A DNA stretch of 29,920 bases from Bacillota bacterium (GCA_023410575.1 JAEYPP010000049.1:1-29920), one strand, 5' to 3'. Shown: positions 8,365 to 16,497, numbered from the stretch's first letter. Translations and numbers: made by a program. The notes: a model not told the origin generated them from the sequence alone.

Positions 8365-8478
8365 TCATTGACATGTGTGCTTGGGTATCTCAAGAAAAAA
8401 ACTAATATTATCATGAATTAATCTTTTACGATATACATGATTATAGAATGCCTTTAGTATTGCAATTTTTCTCTTCAT
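8365..8478 (-). CDS. Possible 37-residue basic peptide
   Basis: On the minus strand, ATG at 8478 is preceded by AGGTGA seven bases upstream. It opens a 37-codon frame: MKRKIAILKAFYNHVYRKRL and a tail ending EIPKHTCQ. It is basic and predicted helical. The frame stays open upstream of the ATG too, so it may be the remnant of a longer gene. It converges on the R-M terminator. No family is recognised, and support is the ribosome site and composition only. Confidence 0.3.
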   Translation of the reverse strand: MKRKIAILKAFYNHVYRKRLIHDNISFFLEIPKHTCQ

Positions 8479-8622
8479 TGCTTTGTCACCTATTTGAATG
8501 TAATTTTCATATTTTATTCGTATATCCATTAAATGAATTCAAATAGAAGAGTAGATAGATTTGAAAACTGGTTAATTGTAATTTCACATGCACTTTGAGA
8601 AGAGTTCAGTATGAAAGTTCTT

Positions 8623-8652
8623 GAAAGCCACATATTTACTGGCTTTTTTTTT
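8623..8652 (+). terminator. Terminator-like hairpin in repeat copy 1
   Basis: GAAAGCC (8623-8629) pairs with GGCTTTT (8641-8647, one G-T at the end), followed by a T run to 8652. The 11-nt loop is the same in copy 2. Confidence 0.6.
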
Positions 8653-8666
8653 ATACACATTTTAAT

Positions 8667-8708
8667 CCCGAACTTTTGCTTCAAAAATATTTGAAAAGAA
8701 AGTTCGGG
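8667..8708. repeat. Nested hairpin in repeat copy 1
   Basis: CCCGAACTTT (8667-8676) pairs perfectly with AAAGTTCGGG (8699-8708). Inside is a second stem, TTCAAA with TTTGAA. Copy 2 keeps both stems while the bases between them change in number, so pairing is conserved. Confidence 0.75.
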
Positions 8709-9060
8709 TATATTTATAATTAATGTGAATATTAGGGGATGTCATAAATAATGAATAGAAAGCTAAGGAATATCGTTTCTTTTATTAAATGACAATTTTC
8801 ACTTTATAAAGGAAATTACAATTCATGCCATATATATGCATTTCATTCCATAATTATTGATATAAAAAATTAAAGGAGTATAATTTTTCATATGAAATAA
8901 AAATTAAGGTTCAGAGAATTCGAAAGACTATAAAAAGCTATGGAGGTGAATTGTGTTATCAAATATTTTATGAATAGTATGTAGCCTAAAGAATGATTTT
9001 AGAAGGGCTGAATGTTTGAGTCACTTATTCGTTATTTATAATATCTAAAGGAGAATAAAT

Positions 9061-10098
9061 ATGAAAAGAGCAAAAATTTTAACAGCTATTATTTTAGCAG
9101 TATGTTTTTTAAGTTCTAATTTAACATTAGTGTATGCAAACGAATCAAATAATTATGTTATACAAGTTAATCAGTTGGCTTTAGACTCACCAAAAGATTT
9201 TCCAACCACGTCAAATTGGGTAAATAACAAAATTATTGATTTAGTTCCACTATATGATATGAATAATTCCTTATATGCTTATTGTGTTGATATTGTTAAC
9301 AAAGATACTGGAAACTATGCATACATGATAATACTTACTATAACAGATACACCTCAGATACTTGAATTTCATCCTAATGCTAGCTCTCCATATATGAATA
9401 TTAATGATAAAAAAGCTTATTATAATGGTTTAACAAAGTATTATACTGAAGATACCAATGATATGTTACAGGATTTAACAACTGGAGATAAAATTGATAA
9501 GAATGAGATTAGTATGATAACTTTTAACAATGAAAAATCTCGTTCTTCTTACAATTCGATCAGTGGGTATAACAATTTAACAGGAGTACCAGATTATCCA
9601 TTTCAAAGAGGATGTGTACCTACAAGTTTAGGAATGATGATAAAATATAGATATGGTAATTCAGTTGATAGCCAAACTACTTTAATAGATAAATTAGCTG
9701 ATAAGTGTGAAACGACTGGTGGAGGTACACATCATACTAAAGTTAAAAGTGGGGTAAATGATTATTTATATTCTAAAAATATTATTCCTCTTTTTTGTGG
9801 ATGGATGTCTGAGAGTCTGTGGGGGAATCCTGATTATGGAGTAGCTTACAATTCATTGTATACATACCAAATTTATATTAATTCGGACATTCCTGTAATG
9901 GTTTCAATGCTTGGATCCTATGGAACATCACCTGCTTATCCTAATGGATTCCTAAATCATTCAGTCTGCGGAACGGGTTATTATGTGGGTTCAGCTGGGG
10001 AGTATATAATTGTACATACTACAGAACAAGAAGGTGATATTTTTGTAGCCTATTCAGAATACGCGTTAGGTGCGTTTGCATGGTTTACATTATATTAA
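9061..10098 (+). CDS. Secreted C39-like (papain-fold) cysteine protease
   Basis: 345 residues. A signal peptide ends near residue 26 (VYA-NES). Residues 27-165 look like a beta-rich propeptide region, and the catalytic part follows: PFQRGCVPTSLGMMIKYR (Gln182, Cys185) and NHSVCGTGYYV (His300), with Asp326 or a nearby residue as third member. This arrangement (VPxYxQ...C.PTS...H.V...GY) is that of the Peptidase_C39_2 family. Unlike ABC-transporter C39 domains it stands alone and is exported. AAAGGAG sits about eight bases before the ATG. A serpin gene starts 60 bp downstream with no terminator between, so they are probably co-transcribed, which suggests the inhibitor guards against this protease. 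The substrate is unknown. Confidence 0.8.
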   Translation: MKRAKILTAIILAVCFLSSNLTLVYANESNNYVIQVNQLALDSPKDFPTTSNWVNNKIIDLVPLYDMNNSLYAYCVDIVNKDTGNYAYMIILTITDTPQILEFHPNASSPYMNINDKKAYYNGLTKYYTEDTNDMLQDLTTGDKIDKNEISMITFNNEKSRSSYNSISGYNNLTGVPDYPFQRGCVPTSLGMMIKYRYGNSVDSQTTLIDKLADKCETTGGGTHHTKVKSGVNDYLYSKNIIPLFCGWMSESLWGNPDYGVAYNSLYTYQIYINSDIPVMVSMLGSYGTSPAYPNGFLNHSVCGTGYYVGSAGEYIIVHTTEQEGDIFVAYSEYALGAFAWFTLY

Positions 10099-10158
10099 AT
10101 ATTAATTATTTATTCATTGAATCAGCCCTGTATTTTTATAGAAAGGAGTATCAAATCT

Positions 10159-11544
10159 ATGAATCAGCCGATTAAGCTCTATTCATGTATTATAATAATT
10201 GCTTGTATATTTTGCACTTCGTGCTCTGGCAAAAAGGCTTACAATTTACTAGAGCCTCAAAACATTAAGTTGGAGGCAAGTCAAGAACCAGTAAAACAAC
10301 AGGTAGAGAAGGATTTAGATACTAACTCAGAAAGCACTACTGATATGATAGCTGACACTGAAGAGGCTGACTCGTCTATTAATATTTCCGACCAAAAAGA
10401 GGATATTAGTAATGATTTTTTGCGTAATTTTTATGATTTTACAGAGGAGACCTTAGTGCATGTGACTAAAGATCATGAAGGCGAAAATCTAATCTATGCC
10501 CCACTCAACTTGTACCTGTCCTTATCTATGCTTAATGAGTTATCTGAGGGAGAAGCAAAGGCTGAGATACAAGAGGCGTTAAATATCTCCGATGCTAAAG
10601 ATAATGCATTGGAGTTGAATACTGCAATCTCCATTCTAGGGAAGAGACGATTACCCCCACCCCAACTCATTGGTAGACTTAATATAAATACTTCTTTGTG
10701 GTTAAGTGACGAATTTAACTATCAAGATGATTTATTAAATACGCTCCAAAGCTACTATGGGACTGAAATATATAAAGGCGATCTAAAGAATCGTGATTTT
10801 CAAGAATTAATGACAAAATGGGTGTATGAGAATACTAATTTTGCATTTCAACCTGACTATACGAAATCTCTTGATACAAGAGATCCACTTTCATTTATCT
10901 CCTTAAATACTTTGGATTTTTATAATGAGTGGTGGACACCATTTGAAGAAGAAGATACAAAAACAGAGACCTTTTTCTTGGGTGATCATAAGGAGATTAA
11001 TTGTGATTTTATGAAGAAGGAGTATTCATTTTCTTCATTTATGGTTGGAGAAGATTACATATCAACAGCGTGTTACTTAAAAGAATCTGAATCAATGCTT
11101 TTTATACTTCCAAAGGAAGGCTTGTTAGTGGATGATTTCATAGAGAAAAGAGGTAATTTATCTGACATCATCGATGACTGGACGAATAATCAGGTTTCAA
11201 TGGGTAAGGTCAAATTAAGTGTTCCTAAGTTTGCCTATGAGAATGAAATCAATTTGATACCAACAGTAGAAAGAATGGGAATTAAGAAAATATTTAAACA
11301 AAACTCAAACGCGTTTTCTATATTTACAGATGCAAACATATATGTATCCGATATTTTACAAGCATCGAAAATAGAAATTGACGAAAAAGGATGCACTGCA
11401 TCCTCTTATACGGAGTTAGACTCAACTGGCGCAGGGGCTTCAAAGGATGAAATAGAAATAAATTTGAATCGGCCATTTATATATATTTTATATAAAGATA
11501 AAGTGCCATTTTTGGTAGGTATAGTTCGTAATCCTCTTGGATAA
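10159..11544 (+). CDS. Serpin, membrane-attached lipoprotein
   Basis: 461 residues. The frame is open from 10117, but AAAGGAG at 10142-10148 fixes ATG 10159. The N-terminus (IIIIACIFCTSC) ends in an imperfect lipobox with Cys22, followed by an acidic Ser/Thr linker to about residue 85. The serpin domain then has NLIYAPLNLYLSLSMLNELS (helix B region), SLWLSD, FISLNTLDFYNEW, SMLFILPKEG, KLSVPKF and the C-terminal signature LNRPFIYILYKDKVPFLVGIVRNP. The hinge of the reactive loop is EKGCTASS (409-416), with small residues as in inhibitory serpins. The loop is about three residues longer than in alpha-1-antitrypsin, with P1 probably within TGAGAS (423-428), pointing to a protease that cuts after Gly or Ala. 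Its partner is probably the C39-like protease upstream; this is inferred from position. Confidence 0.93.
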   Translation: MNQPIKLYSCIIIIACIFCTSCSGKKAYNLLEPQNIKLEASQEPVKQQVEKDLDTNSESTTDMIADTEEADSSINISDQKEDISNDFLRNFYDFTEETLVHVTKDHEGENLIYAPLNLYLSLSMLNELSEGEAKAEIQEALNISDAKDNALELNTAISILGKRRLPPPQLIGRLNINTSLWLSDEFNYQDDLLNTLQSYYGTEIYKGDLKNRDFQELMTKWVYENTNFAFQPDYTKSLDTRDPLSFISLNTLDFYNEWWTPFEEEDTKTETFFLGDHKEINCDFMKKEYSFSSFMVGEDYISTACYLKESESMLFILPKEGLLVDDFIEKRGNLSDIIDDWTNNQVSMGKVKLSVPKFAYENEINLIPTVERMGIKKIFKQNSNAFSIFTDANIYVSDILQASKIEIDEKGCTASSYTELDSTGAGASKDEIEINLNRPFIYILYKDKVPFLVGIVRNPLG

Positions 11545-11724
11545 GTAAAAAATTATGTGTTTTCTTTTTTAAAGAAAAACTTATATATTTACTATAAAGG
11601 ATTGTAAGATCGCAAGGGTTTTCAGTGGGATGATATGTGTTTTGGCAGTATAATCACACCTAAACTAGAGGAGAAACGAAAAATAGAAGAGTATGTATTT
11701 GTTTATAGTTACCCTAAATTGTTT

Positions 11725-11757
11725 GAAAGCCACATATTTACTGGCTTTCTTTTTTTA
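11725..11757 (+). terminator. Terminator in repeat copy 2
   Basis: GAAAGCC (11725-11731) pairs with GGCTTTC (11743-11749), followed by a T-rich tail. It is the first good stop signal after the serpin gene, about 180 bp downstream. Confidence 0.65.
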
Positions 11758-11770
11758 TACACATTTTATA

Positions 11771-11811
11771 CCCGAACTTTTGCTTCAAAAATATTTGAAA
11801 GAAAGTTCGGG
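11771..11811. repeat. Nested hairpin in repeat copy 2
   Basis: CCCGAACTTT (11771-11780) with AAAGTTCGGG (11802-11811) around an inner TTCAAA/TTTGAA stem. The internal loop is one base shorter than in copy 1. Confidence 0.75.
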
Positions 11812-12148
11812 TATATTGAAAATTAATGTGAATATTAGGGGATGTCATAAATAATAAATAGAAAGCTAAGGAATATCGTTTCTTTTATTAAATGACAATT
11901 TTCGCTTTATTAAGGAAATTTCAATTCATGCCATATTTATGCATTTCATTCCATAATTATTGATGTAGAAAAATTAAAGGAGTATAATTTTTCATATGAA
12001 ATAAAAAATCAAGGTTTAAAGAGTTCGAAAGACTATAAAAAGCTATGGAGTTGAATTGATTATAAGTATTATTTTCGATATTATGGCAATACATTACTGT
12101 AAAACTTTGCCTGATAGGAATGAATAAAAACGTTAGGAGAGAACAACC

Positions 12149-12928
12149 ATGAGAAAAAATGAATATAGGAAGAAAAACTGTATGTGGATTTTGTCTACAG
12201 TTCTATTTTGCGTTTTTTTAGCAGCTGGATGTGAAAAAAAGAGCAAAACAATTGCTCAGATTGCTTATGACAAACAAAACAAGAATTCTGTGATCTACCT
12301 TAAGGAAGAGGATGCAATGGTACCTTATCTTATCCTGACTTCGGATTATCAGGGGAATGTTCTGCTTGTAAGAAAGGATTTACTAACCAATACGATGCCA
12401 TATAAAGAGAATGATAATGTAGGCTGGAGCACAGATGAGTTTGCATCTTATTATGAAGATAGCAGCATCGATCAGTTTTTAAATACTCAGTTTTTAGACT
12501 CATTAGGGGAAGATGTCAGGAAACAGATTGTAAATAGCACAATTGAAGTAACGGATAAAGAAAGTTACTTTGATGGAGTTCGTAAGACCCATACCATTTT
12601 CAGAGATGTGTTTTTATTATCCGCCGAGGAATTAGATTTAGATATAGAATATACAGCGGTAGCGGAAGGGACCCCTTTGAAGTATTTTAAGGGAGGTTAT
12701 GATAAAAAAGCTGCTTATCTGCCAGATGGGTCAGAGTGTGCATACTGGACACGAACTCCGGATCTATGGGAGACATTTACCGTTCTTACCGTAGGAAATC
12801 ATGGGTGTGGCAGTGGGGCAGCAGATATCCAAAGTGGTGTACGACCTGCCTTTTGTATGAATAAAAATACAGTTATTAAAAAGAGCAATGACATAATTGA
12901 GGGGCAAACAGTTTACATAATCGAGTAG
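12149..12928 (+). CDS. DUF6273-domain lipoprotein
   Basis: 259 residues. The N-terminus is basic with a hydrophobic stretch and lipobox LAAGC (Cys28), so it is probably lipid-anchored outside the membrane. The rest follows the DUF6273 pattern: VRKDLL...MPYKEN, W...FLNTQFLDSLGEDVRKQI, a VFLLSAEEL turn, YWTRTP, and a GVRPAFCMN ending with a short tail. DUF6273 proteins are common in Firmicutes as surface proteins; the molecular function is unknown. TAGGAGAG about eight bases upstream supports the start. It follows repeat copy 2 just as the protease follows copy 1, so the two genes may share a regulatory leader. Confidence 0.85.
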   Translation: MRKNEYRKKNCMWILSTVLFCVFLAAGCEKKSKTIAQIAYDKQNKNSVIYLKEEDAMVPYLILTSDYQGNVLLVRKDLLTNTMPYKENDNVGWSTDEFASYYEDSSIDQFLNTQFLDSLGEDVRKQIVNSTIEVTDKESYFDGVRKTHTIFRDVFLLSAEELDLDIEYTAVAEGTPLKYFKGGYDKKAAYLPDGSECAYWTRTPDLWETFTVLTVGNHGCGSGAADIQSGVRPAFCMNKNTVIKKSNDIIEGQTVYIIE

Positions 12929-12937
12929 GTAAATCTG

Positions 12938-13013
12938 TATTAAAAACATGCAATAGGAAAAACAGAGGAAGGAGTGTATAAATTTATTTAACGTTACCTG
13001 CATGTTTTTAATA
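12938..13013 (+). terminator. Long-loop terminator
   Basis: Perfect 15-bp arms TATTAAAAACATGCA (12938-12952) and TGCATGTTTTTAATA (12999-13013) are separated by 46 nt; the right arm includes five Ts. It lies just after the DUF6273 gene. The loop holds GGAAGGAGTG but no start codon of use. Confidence 0.55.
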
Positions 13014-13034
13014 AATATTATTAATAGGTAGATT

Positions 13035-14464
13035 ATGTTTAAAAAATAACTGAGTTTAATATTAACCTTTGTATGTGTGTAGGGTGACATCAAATTTATC
13101 AGTCTATGCAAATTCGAATGAAGACAATTCACAGGAACAAACAATTGCAGTTGCTAAAGATAAGATGATGAATGAAACTACATCGGAAGAAAAAGAGATT
13201 TACATACCACAGAATGAACCAAAAGTATACATGCAAGAGGAAACGACTCAGCCAAAACAGAAATTTTATCGTTTGCTTTCAGAAGATAATGAGACTGTGT
13301 CTATACTTCAAAAACTGCTGAAGTATTGCGAAAATCAATTTTTGGTGTACAAGACGAAGTAATTGGGGATGTCGATATGAAAAACTCTGATGGAGATACA
13401 TTACCTGATATCTACGAAACAGCTGGTATGATTGGACCTAATGGACATGTATACTATACCAATCCTCAATTACCAGATTCAGACGGTGATAATTTAAATG
13501 ATGCAGAAGAGATGGGGGTTATTTGTAAATATGGAGAACAGCCTAAATTAAAGCAAATTGAACTAGATCTAAAAGGATTTGATTCAACAGTTTATGCAGA
13601 GTACTTCGATATTAAAAGTGATCCAACTGTTCCTGATACAGATGGAGATGGATTATGGGATGATGAGGACATAAAGCCACAGAATAAAAACGATAAAATG
13701 GAGTCATTTAGCATAGATGGTGAGTATTATGTTAATAAAAAAGTAATAAAAAATACATATTTCCACAGAAACAGGACATGAAAGTCTTAAATGAAACTGA
13801 TAAGAAAATAATGATTTCTTTATAAACTGTGTATACTCACTACTATAAAAATCGTATTGAAAAATATGGAAATGATAGTGAGCCCTCAGTAAATGAATTA
13901 TTAATTGAAAATTATCTAAATGAAATGAGAACAGCACCCGAATATAAAGGGAAATATGAATTTTCCGATGTAAATGGTGTATGCATAGGTGAAATAAATA
14001 AGATTCCAGACTATGCTAAAGTGTTTATTGATATATCTACATATAACCTATTAGATGCTGGTATCTATTCTGGAGCGATATTAGATGGGATCGGTACATT
14101 ACTTGCATTTACTAAGGTGCTTGAGTTAGTAGCATTAGCAACACTAATGACGTTAGTAGGAGCTGGAGTTGATAATGAATTATCTGGAACGGATCCTGAA
14201 TGGTTAGCATCTCTTTTAGTTGATAATAAATGGATGTGACTAGGCGTTGGTACGGTTCTGACCATTGTAGATTTTGTATCAGCAGATTCGTATGTTGGGG
14301 ATTTTAAATTACGTATTTGTCTTCATAGAGGTTCAGATGGGCCTAGAAGTATAAGACAGAGTATTATAACAGTAACAGTAAATGATGGTTACTATCCTAA
14401 TGTTCTTGAATATGCAGAATATGGTTATGCAAATGATAAGTACGCACCATATAATGGGAGGTGA
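13035..14464 (+). pseudogene. Broken secreted calcium-binding-repeat protein
   Basis: Pieces of one protein lie in three frames. ATG 13035 begins MFKK and hits TAA at 13047; LSLILTFVCV then TAG looks like the rest of a signal peptide. Frame 1 continues (VTSNLSVYANSNEDN...) to 13362. Frame 3 carries on from about 13326 with acidic Ca-binding turns NSDGDTLPD, DSDGDNLND and DTDGDGLWDDEDIKP, typical of thrombospondin type 3/EF-hand-like repeats, to 13781. Frame 2 then gives DMKVLNETDKK, stop TAA 13823, a helical part with a Gly/Ala hydrophobic segment, an in-frame TGA (14237-14239) and about 75 more residues to TGA 14462. At least three stops and two frameshifts are present, so it is a pseudogene unless sequencing errors are involved. 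It was probably a surface protein; its function is unknown. Confidence 0.8.
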
Positions 14465-14649
14465 CAAAAATTAAACGTAGATGTGCATGGTGTGGAAGAA
14501 AAATAAAAATGAAATTTTTTGGTACAAGGTCAGGTCTTAAACGATGTTGTTTTTGCCAGGGACTAAATGGAACATATCATAATTGGATTGTTCTGTTACT
14601 GTATATGGTGATATTAATAATTATGATTATTTTATTAAGTATGAATTAG
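14461..14649 (+). CDS. Small zinc-ribbon membrane protein
   Basis: 62 residues. Two CxxC pairs (CAWC and CCFC, about 18 residues apart) could hold one zinc ion; the last ~22 residues form a hydrophobic span (IVLLLYMVILIIMIILL). The GTG start overlaps the stop of the broken gene before it (GTGA), suggesting it was translationally coupled to it. GGGAG touches the GTG directly, which is too close, so the true start may be a rare in-frame codon such as ATT 14470, or initiation may depend on coupling. The function is unknown, and with its upstream partner dead it may be decaying too. Confidence 0.5.
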   Translation: MTKIKRRCAWCGRKIKMKFFGTRSGLKRCCFCQGLNGTYHNWIVLLLYMVILIIMIILLSMN

Positions 14650-14668
14650 TTTATTTGAACGAAAAAAT

Positions 14669-14722
14669 AATCCCCTTGAATTCGATATATATTATGTGTA
14701 TCAGTAAGAATTCAAGGGGATT
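14669..14722 (-). terminator. Perfect 15-bp inverted repeat, terminator-like on minus strand
   Basis: AATCCCCTTGAATTC (14669-14683) and its exact complement GAATTCAAGGGGATT (14708-14722) flank 24 nt. The T run (TTATTTTTTC) follows on the minus strand only, so it would stop transcription coming from the right, although no minus-strand gene survives there. It may also end the small zinc-ribbon gene on plus. Confidence 0.65.
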
Positions 14723-15980
14723 GAAATTGGCAAAATTATAACTCTAAAATAGGATAAATAACAAAAGATAGAAGAGTATGTATATATTTATTCTTATCAA
14801 AAATTGTCCCATCATTTAAGGCGAGCTACGCATGTAAGACATAAGTTGTATAAAATAGAATTTTTATGAAAAGTTGTGTTCCTAGTAAAATTATTATGAT
14901 TATAAAGCACTACCATAATTGCGCTAAACTCAGGTTTAACGAAAAAATGGTAGTGCCAAAATCCACATTCTCATTATATCATCATTTAATGACATTTTCT
15001 TTAATATTGGCTTTTCTAAGCCTTTATCATAATTTTATGTACAATAATTTTTTTAAAAATCAGTTCATCCATGATTCATTTCACTTAGGTAATTCCATAT
15101 ATCTAAAATAACATTTATCATTCCTTAATTCAATCAACTATTTCTTTGTTTTGATTTACTTCAGATTCAATCATTGATACATTTACTTATTGCATAACAT
15201 GATATTTCCAATACATAGTTCCTATCAATTTTAACGGTATTCAATTGTATATAAATGTTTACCTAAATCACGCTCAATCATTATCTACTCTAAAATCGAT
15301 TATTTTCATACTCAATGTAAGATTCTAGTTTTGAACGAAAAATAAACGATTCTATCAATCATTGTTATCAATCTAAAATCGATGAATTGCTATTTAAATT
15401 ATCGACCCATGAAACTTACTTTATACAGATAATAAAATTTCTTTTAGATTAGCTGCTTTAATATAATTTACTAGACCTATATCAACTTATTACTCTGATT
15501 CGTTTTTCAACGAAGCAGGCCCCATCATGTGCAGTCTGTGGTGTTATATAATTGATTGAACTATGAATCTTCTTTTTAATATATTGAGCTTCAATATATT
15601 AAAATTCTACTTTAGTAAGTCAAACATAAATTTACATACCACAATATTGTTAATTAATTAACATATATTTCATGTTTTTTATGCCTTTTTTCGTGTCTTT
15701 TATTTTCTGTAAAATTTATCATCCTGATTATATTTCATTGTCGTCATACATCCTAATCACTATTGAAAGCTTATCTCGATGATCTTGATGCTATACTGTT
15801 CTTTATCATTTTACCGATCAGATGGTTGGATTTCATCAAACGTTATTTCATATATCCATGATAATATTTTCGAAATTTATCCCAAGAGATATAAATTTTT
15901 TAAAGTACTCTCCTACTATTATTGCCTCATTCATACATAAATCTGTATATTATTTAACAATAGAACATATTATTTTATAA
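14723..15980. other. 1.25-kb gene-free stretch with decayed sequence
   Basis: I see no intact gene. An open frame 14866-15111 (81 codons) lacks a ribosome site and has low-complexity content. A structured inverted repeat lies at 14907-14956. At 15501-15551 the plus strand reads RFSTKQAPSCAVCGVI then stop; the CxxC reminds me of the N-terminal zinc finger of ISL3-type transposases, but this is too short to prove. The stretch may be the remains of a mobile element whose genes have decayed. Confidence 0.5.
14907..14956. repeat. Inverted repeat with inner stem
   Basis: GCACTACCAT (14907-14916) and ATGGTAGTGC (14947-14956) are perfect complements. Between them TAAAC-TCAG-GTTTA makes a second small stem. 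No T run follows. It could be a mobile-element end or a structured RNA element. Confidence 0.6.
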
Positions 15981-15981
15981 G

Positions 15982-16015
15982 TTGACATAGGGTGTCATAT
16001 TTACACTGGTATAAT
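15982..16015 (+). promoter_or_regulatory. Promoter and possible operator of the zinc-ribbon gene
   Basis: TTGACA (15982-15987) and an extended -10 TGGTATAAT (-10 at 16010-16015) are 22 bases apart, too far for a standard sigma-A promoter. The extended -10 may work alone, or an activator may be needed. TGACA/TGTCA (15983-15987 and 15993-15997) form a dyad at the -35, a possible operator. Confidence 0.45.
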
Positions 16016-16050
16016 AGAGCCATAACCAATGAAAGGAAGGAAAAATTAGT

Positions 16051-16377
16051 ATGGAAGAAAGATATTGTCAGTGTTGTGGTATGCCTATGGGAGAAACCGA
16101 CGAGTTATATGGTACGGAGAAAGATGGAACTAAGAGTAAAGATTATTGTAAGTATTGTTATGACAAAGGTGAGTTTTTAATGGATTGTACTATGGAGGAA
16201 ATGGTAGAAATGTGTATTCAACCGATGGTTGATGCGAATCCTAACACGACTCCAGATAATGCTAGAACTATGATGATGGAATGGTTCCCAACTTTAAAAC
16301 GATGGAATACTGCTAATTATATATTGGAAATATCGGTAAAATTGAACCGTCACAAAATTACATATTACGTTTTGTGA
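16051..16377 (+). CDS. Putative zinc-ribbon domain protein
   Basis: 108 residues. YCQCCGMPM and YCKYCYDKGEF are the paired Cys motifs of the Zn_ribbon_2 (PF12674-type) family. The usual family features follow: TMEEMVEMCIQPMVD and the closing FPTLKRW. It is a small cytoplasmic zinc-binding protein of unknown role, possibly regulatory. AAGGAAGG lies ~11 bases before the ATG. The family normally ends shortly after LKRW; here about 21 further residues run into the transcription terminator, and the stop codon itself is in the right arm of the hairpin. The original stop was probably lost and translation now reads into the terminator. Confidence 0.8.
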   Translation: MEERYCQCCGMPMGETDELYGTEKDGTKSKDYCKYCYDKGEFLMDCTMEEMVEMCIQPMVDANPNTTPDNARTMMMEWFPTLKRWNTANYILEISVKLNRHKITYYVL

Positions 16378-16389
16378 CGGTTCATTTTT
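16343..16389 (+). terminator. Terminator overlapping the 3' end of the zinc-ribbon gene
   Basis: A perfect 15-bp stem, TGAACCGTCACAAAA (16343-16357) with TTTTGTGACGGTTCA (16370-16384), is followed by TTTTTG. It lies inside the coding frame up to the TGA at 16375-16377. Confidence 0.9.
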
Positions 16390-16497
16390 GCGTTTACATA
16401 GATTCTGTCTTTCATTACAATTGATTAACTATATGATATCTTAGCATTTATTTACATGTTCTGCCATATCATAATTGATTGTATACCTTTAATCCTA

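Larger units (their letters stand above)
8621..8953 (+). repeat. Long direct repeat, copy 1
   Basis: 333 bp, close to identical (I estimate over 90%) to 11723-12058. In order it holds a terminator-like hairpin, a 42-nt nested hairpin, a short frame after AGGGGATG (MNRKLRNIVSFIK then stop; the ATG is ATA in copy 2) and an AAAGGAG site followed by ATG-AAA-TAA. It ends at the shared AGCTATGGAG(G/T)TGAATTG. The flanks differ at both ends, so its limits are sharp. It stands about 110 bp before the C39-like protease gene. It could be a duplicated regulatory leader, a relic of a duplicated gene's 5' end, or a non-autonomous element. No coding function is seen. Confidence 0.9.
11723..12058 (+). repeat. 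Long direct repeat, copy 2
   Basis: 336 bp, the second copy of 8621-8953 in the same orientation. It starts at the shared TTGAAAGCC and ends at GAATTG. Differences are scattered substitutions and one- to two-base indels, including ATG to ATA in the short frame. It lies 90 bp before the DUF6273 lipoprotein. With copy 1 it brackets the protease-serpin pair (about 2.8 kb). Confidence 0.9.

Noticed and set aside
9016..9042. TTGAGT...TATAAT as promoter of the C39-like protease gene
   Set aside because: Spacer is only 15 bases and a transcript would start inside the Shine-Dalgarno, so it cannot be the working promoter.
11635..11826. 63-codon open frame on plus
   Set aside because: It runs through the terminator and nested hairpin of repeat copy 2, has no ribosome site, and copy 1 has no matching frame.
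12764..13144. 126-codon minus-strand frame over the DUF6273 gene end
   Set aside because: Overlaps a well-supported lipoprotein gene and terminator; composition is low quality and no RBS is present.
14866..15111. 81-codon open frame on plus
   Set aside because: No Shine-Dalgarno, overlaps an inverted repeat, His/Phe/Leu-rich composition typical of AT-rich noncoding DNA.
15982..16377. Zinc-ribbon gene as a MerR/ArsR-type metal regulator
   Set aside because: No helix-turn-helix is visible; only the zinc-ribbon family pattern is present.
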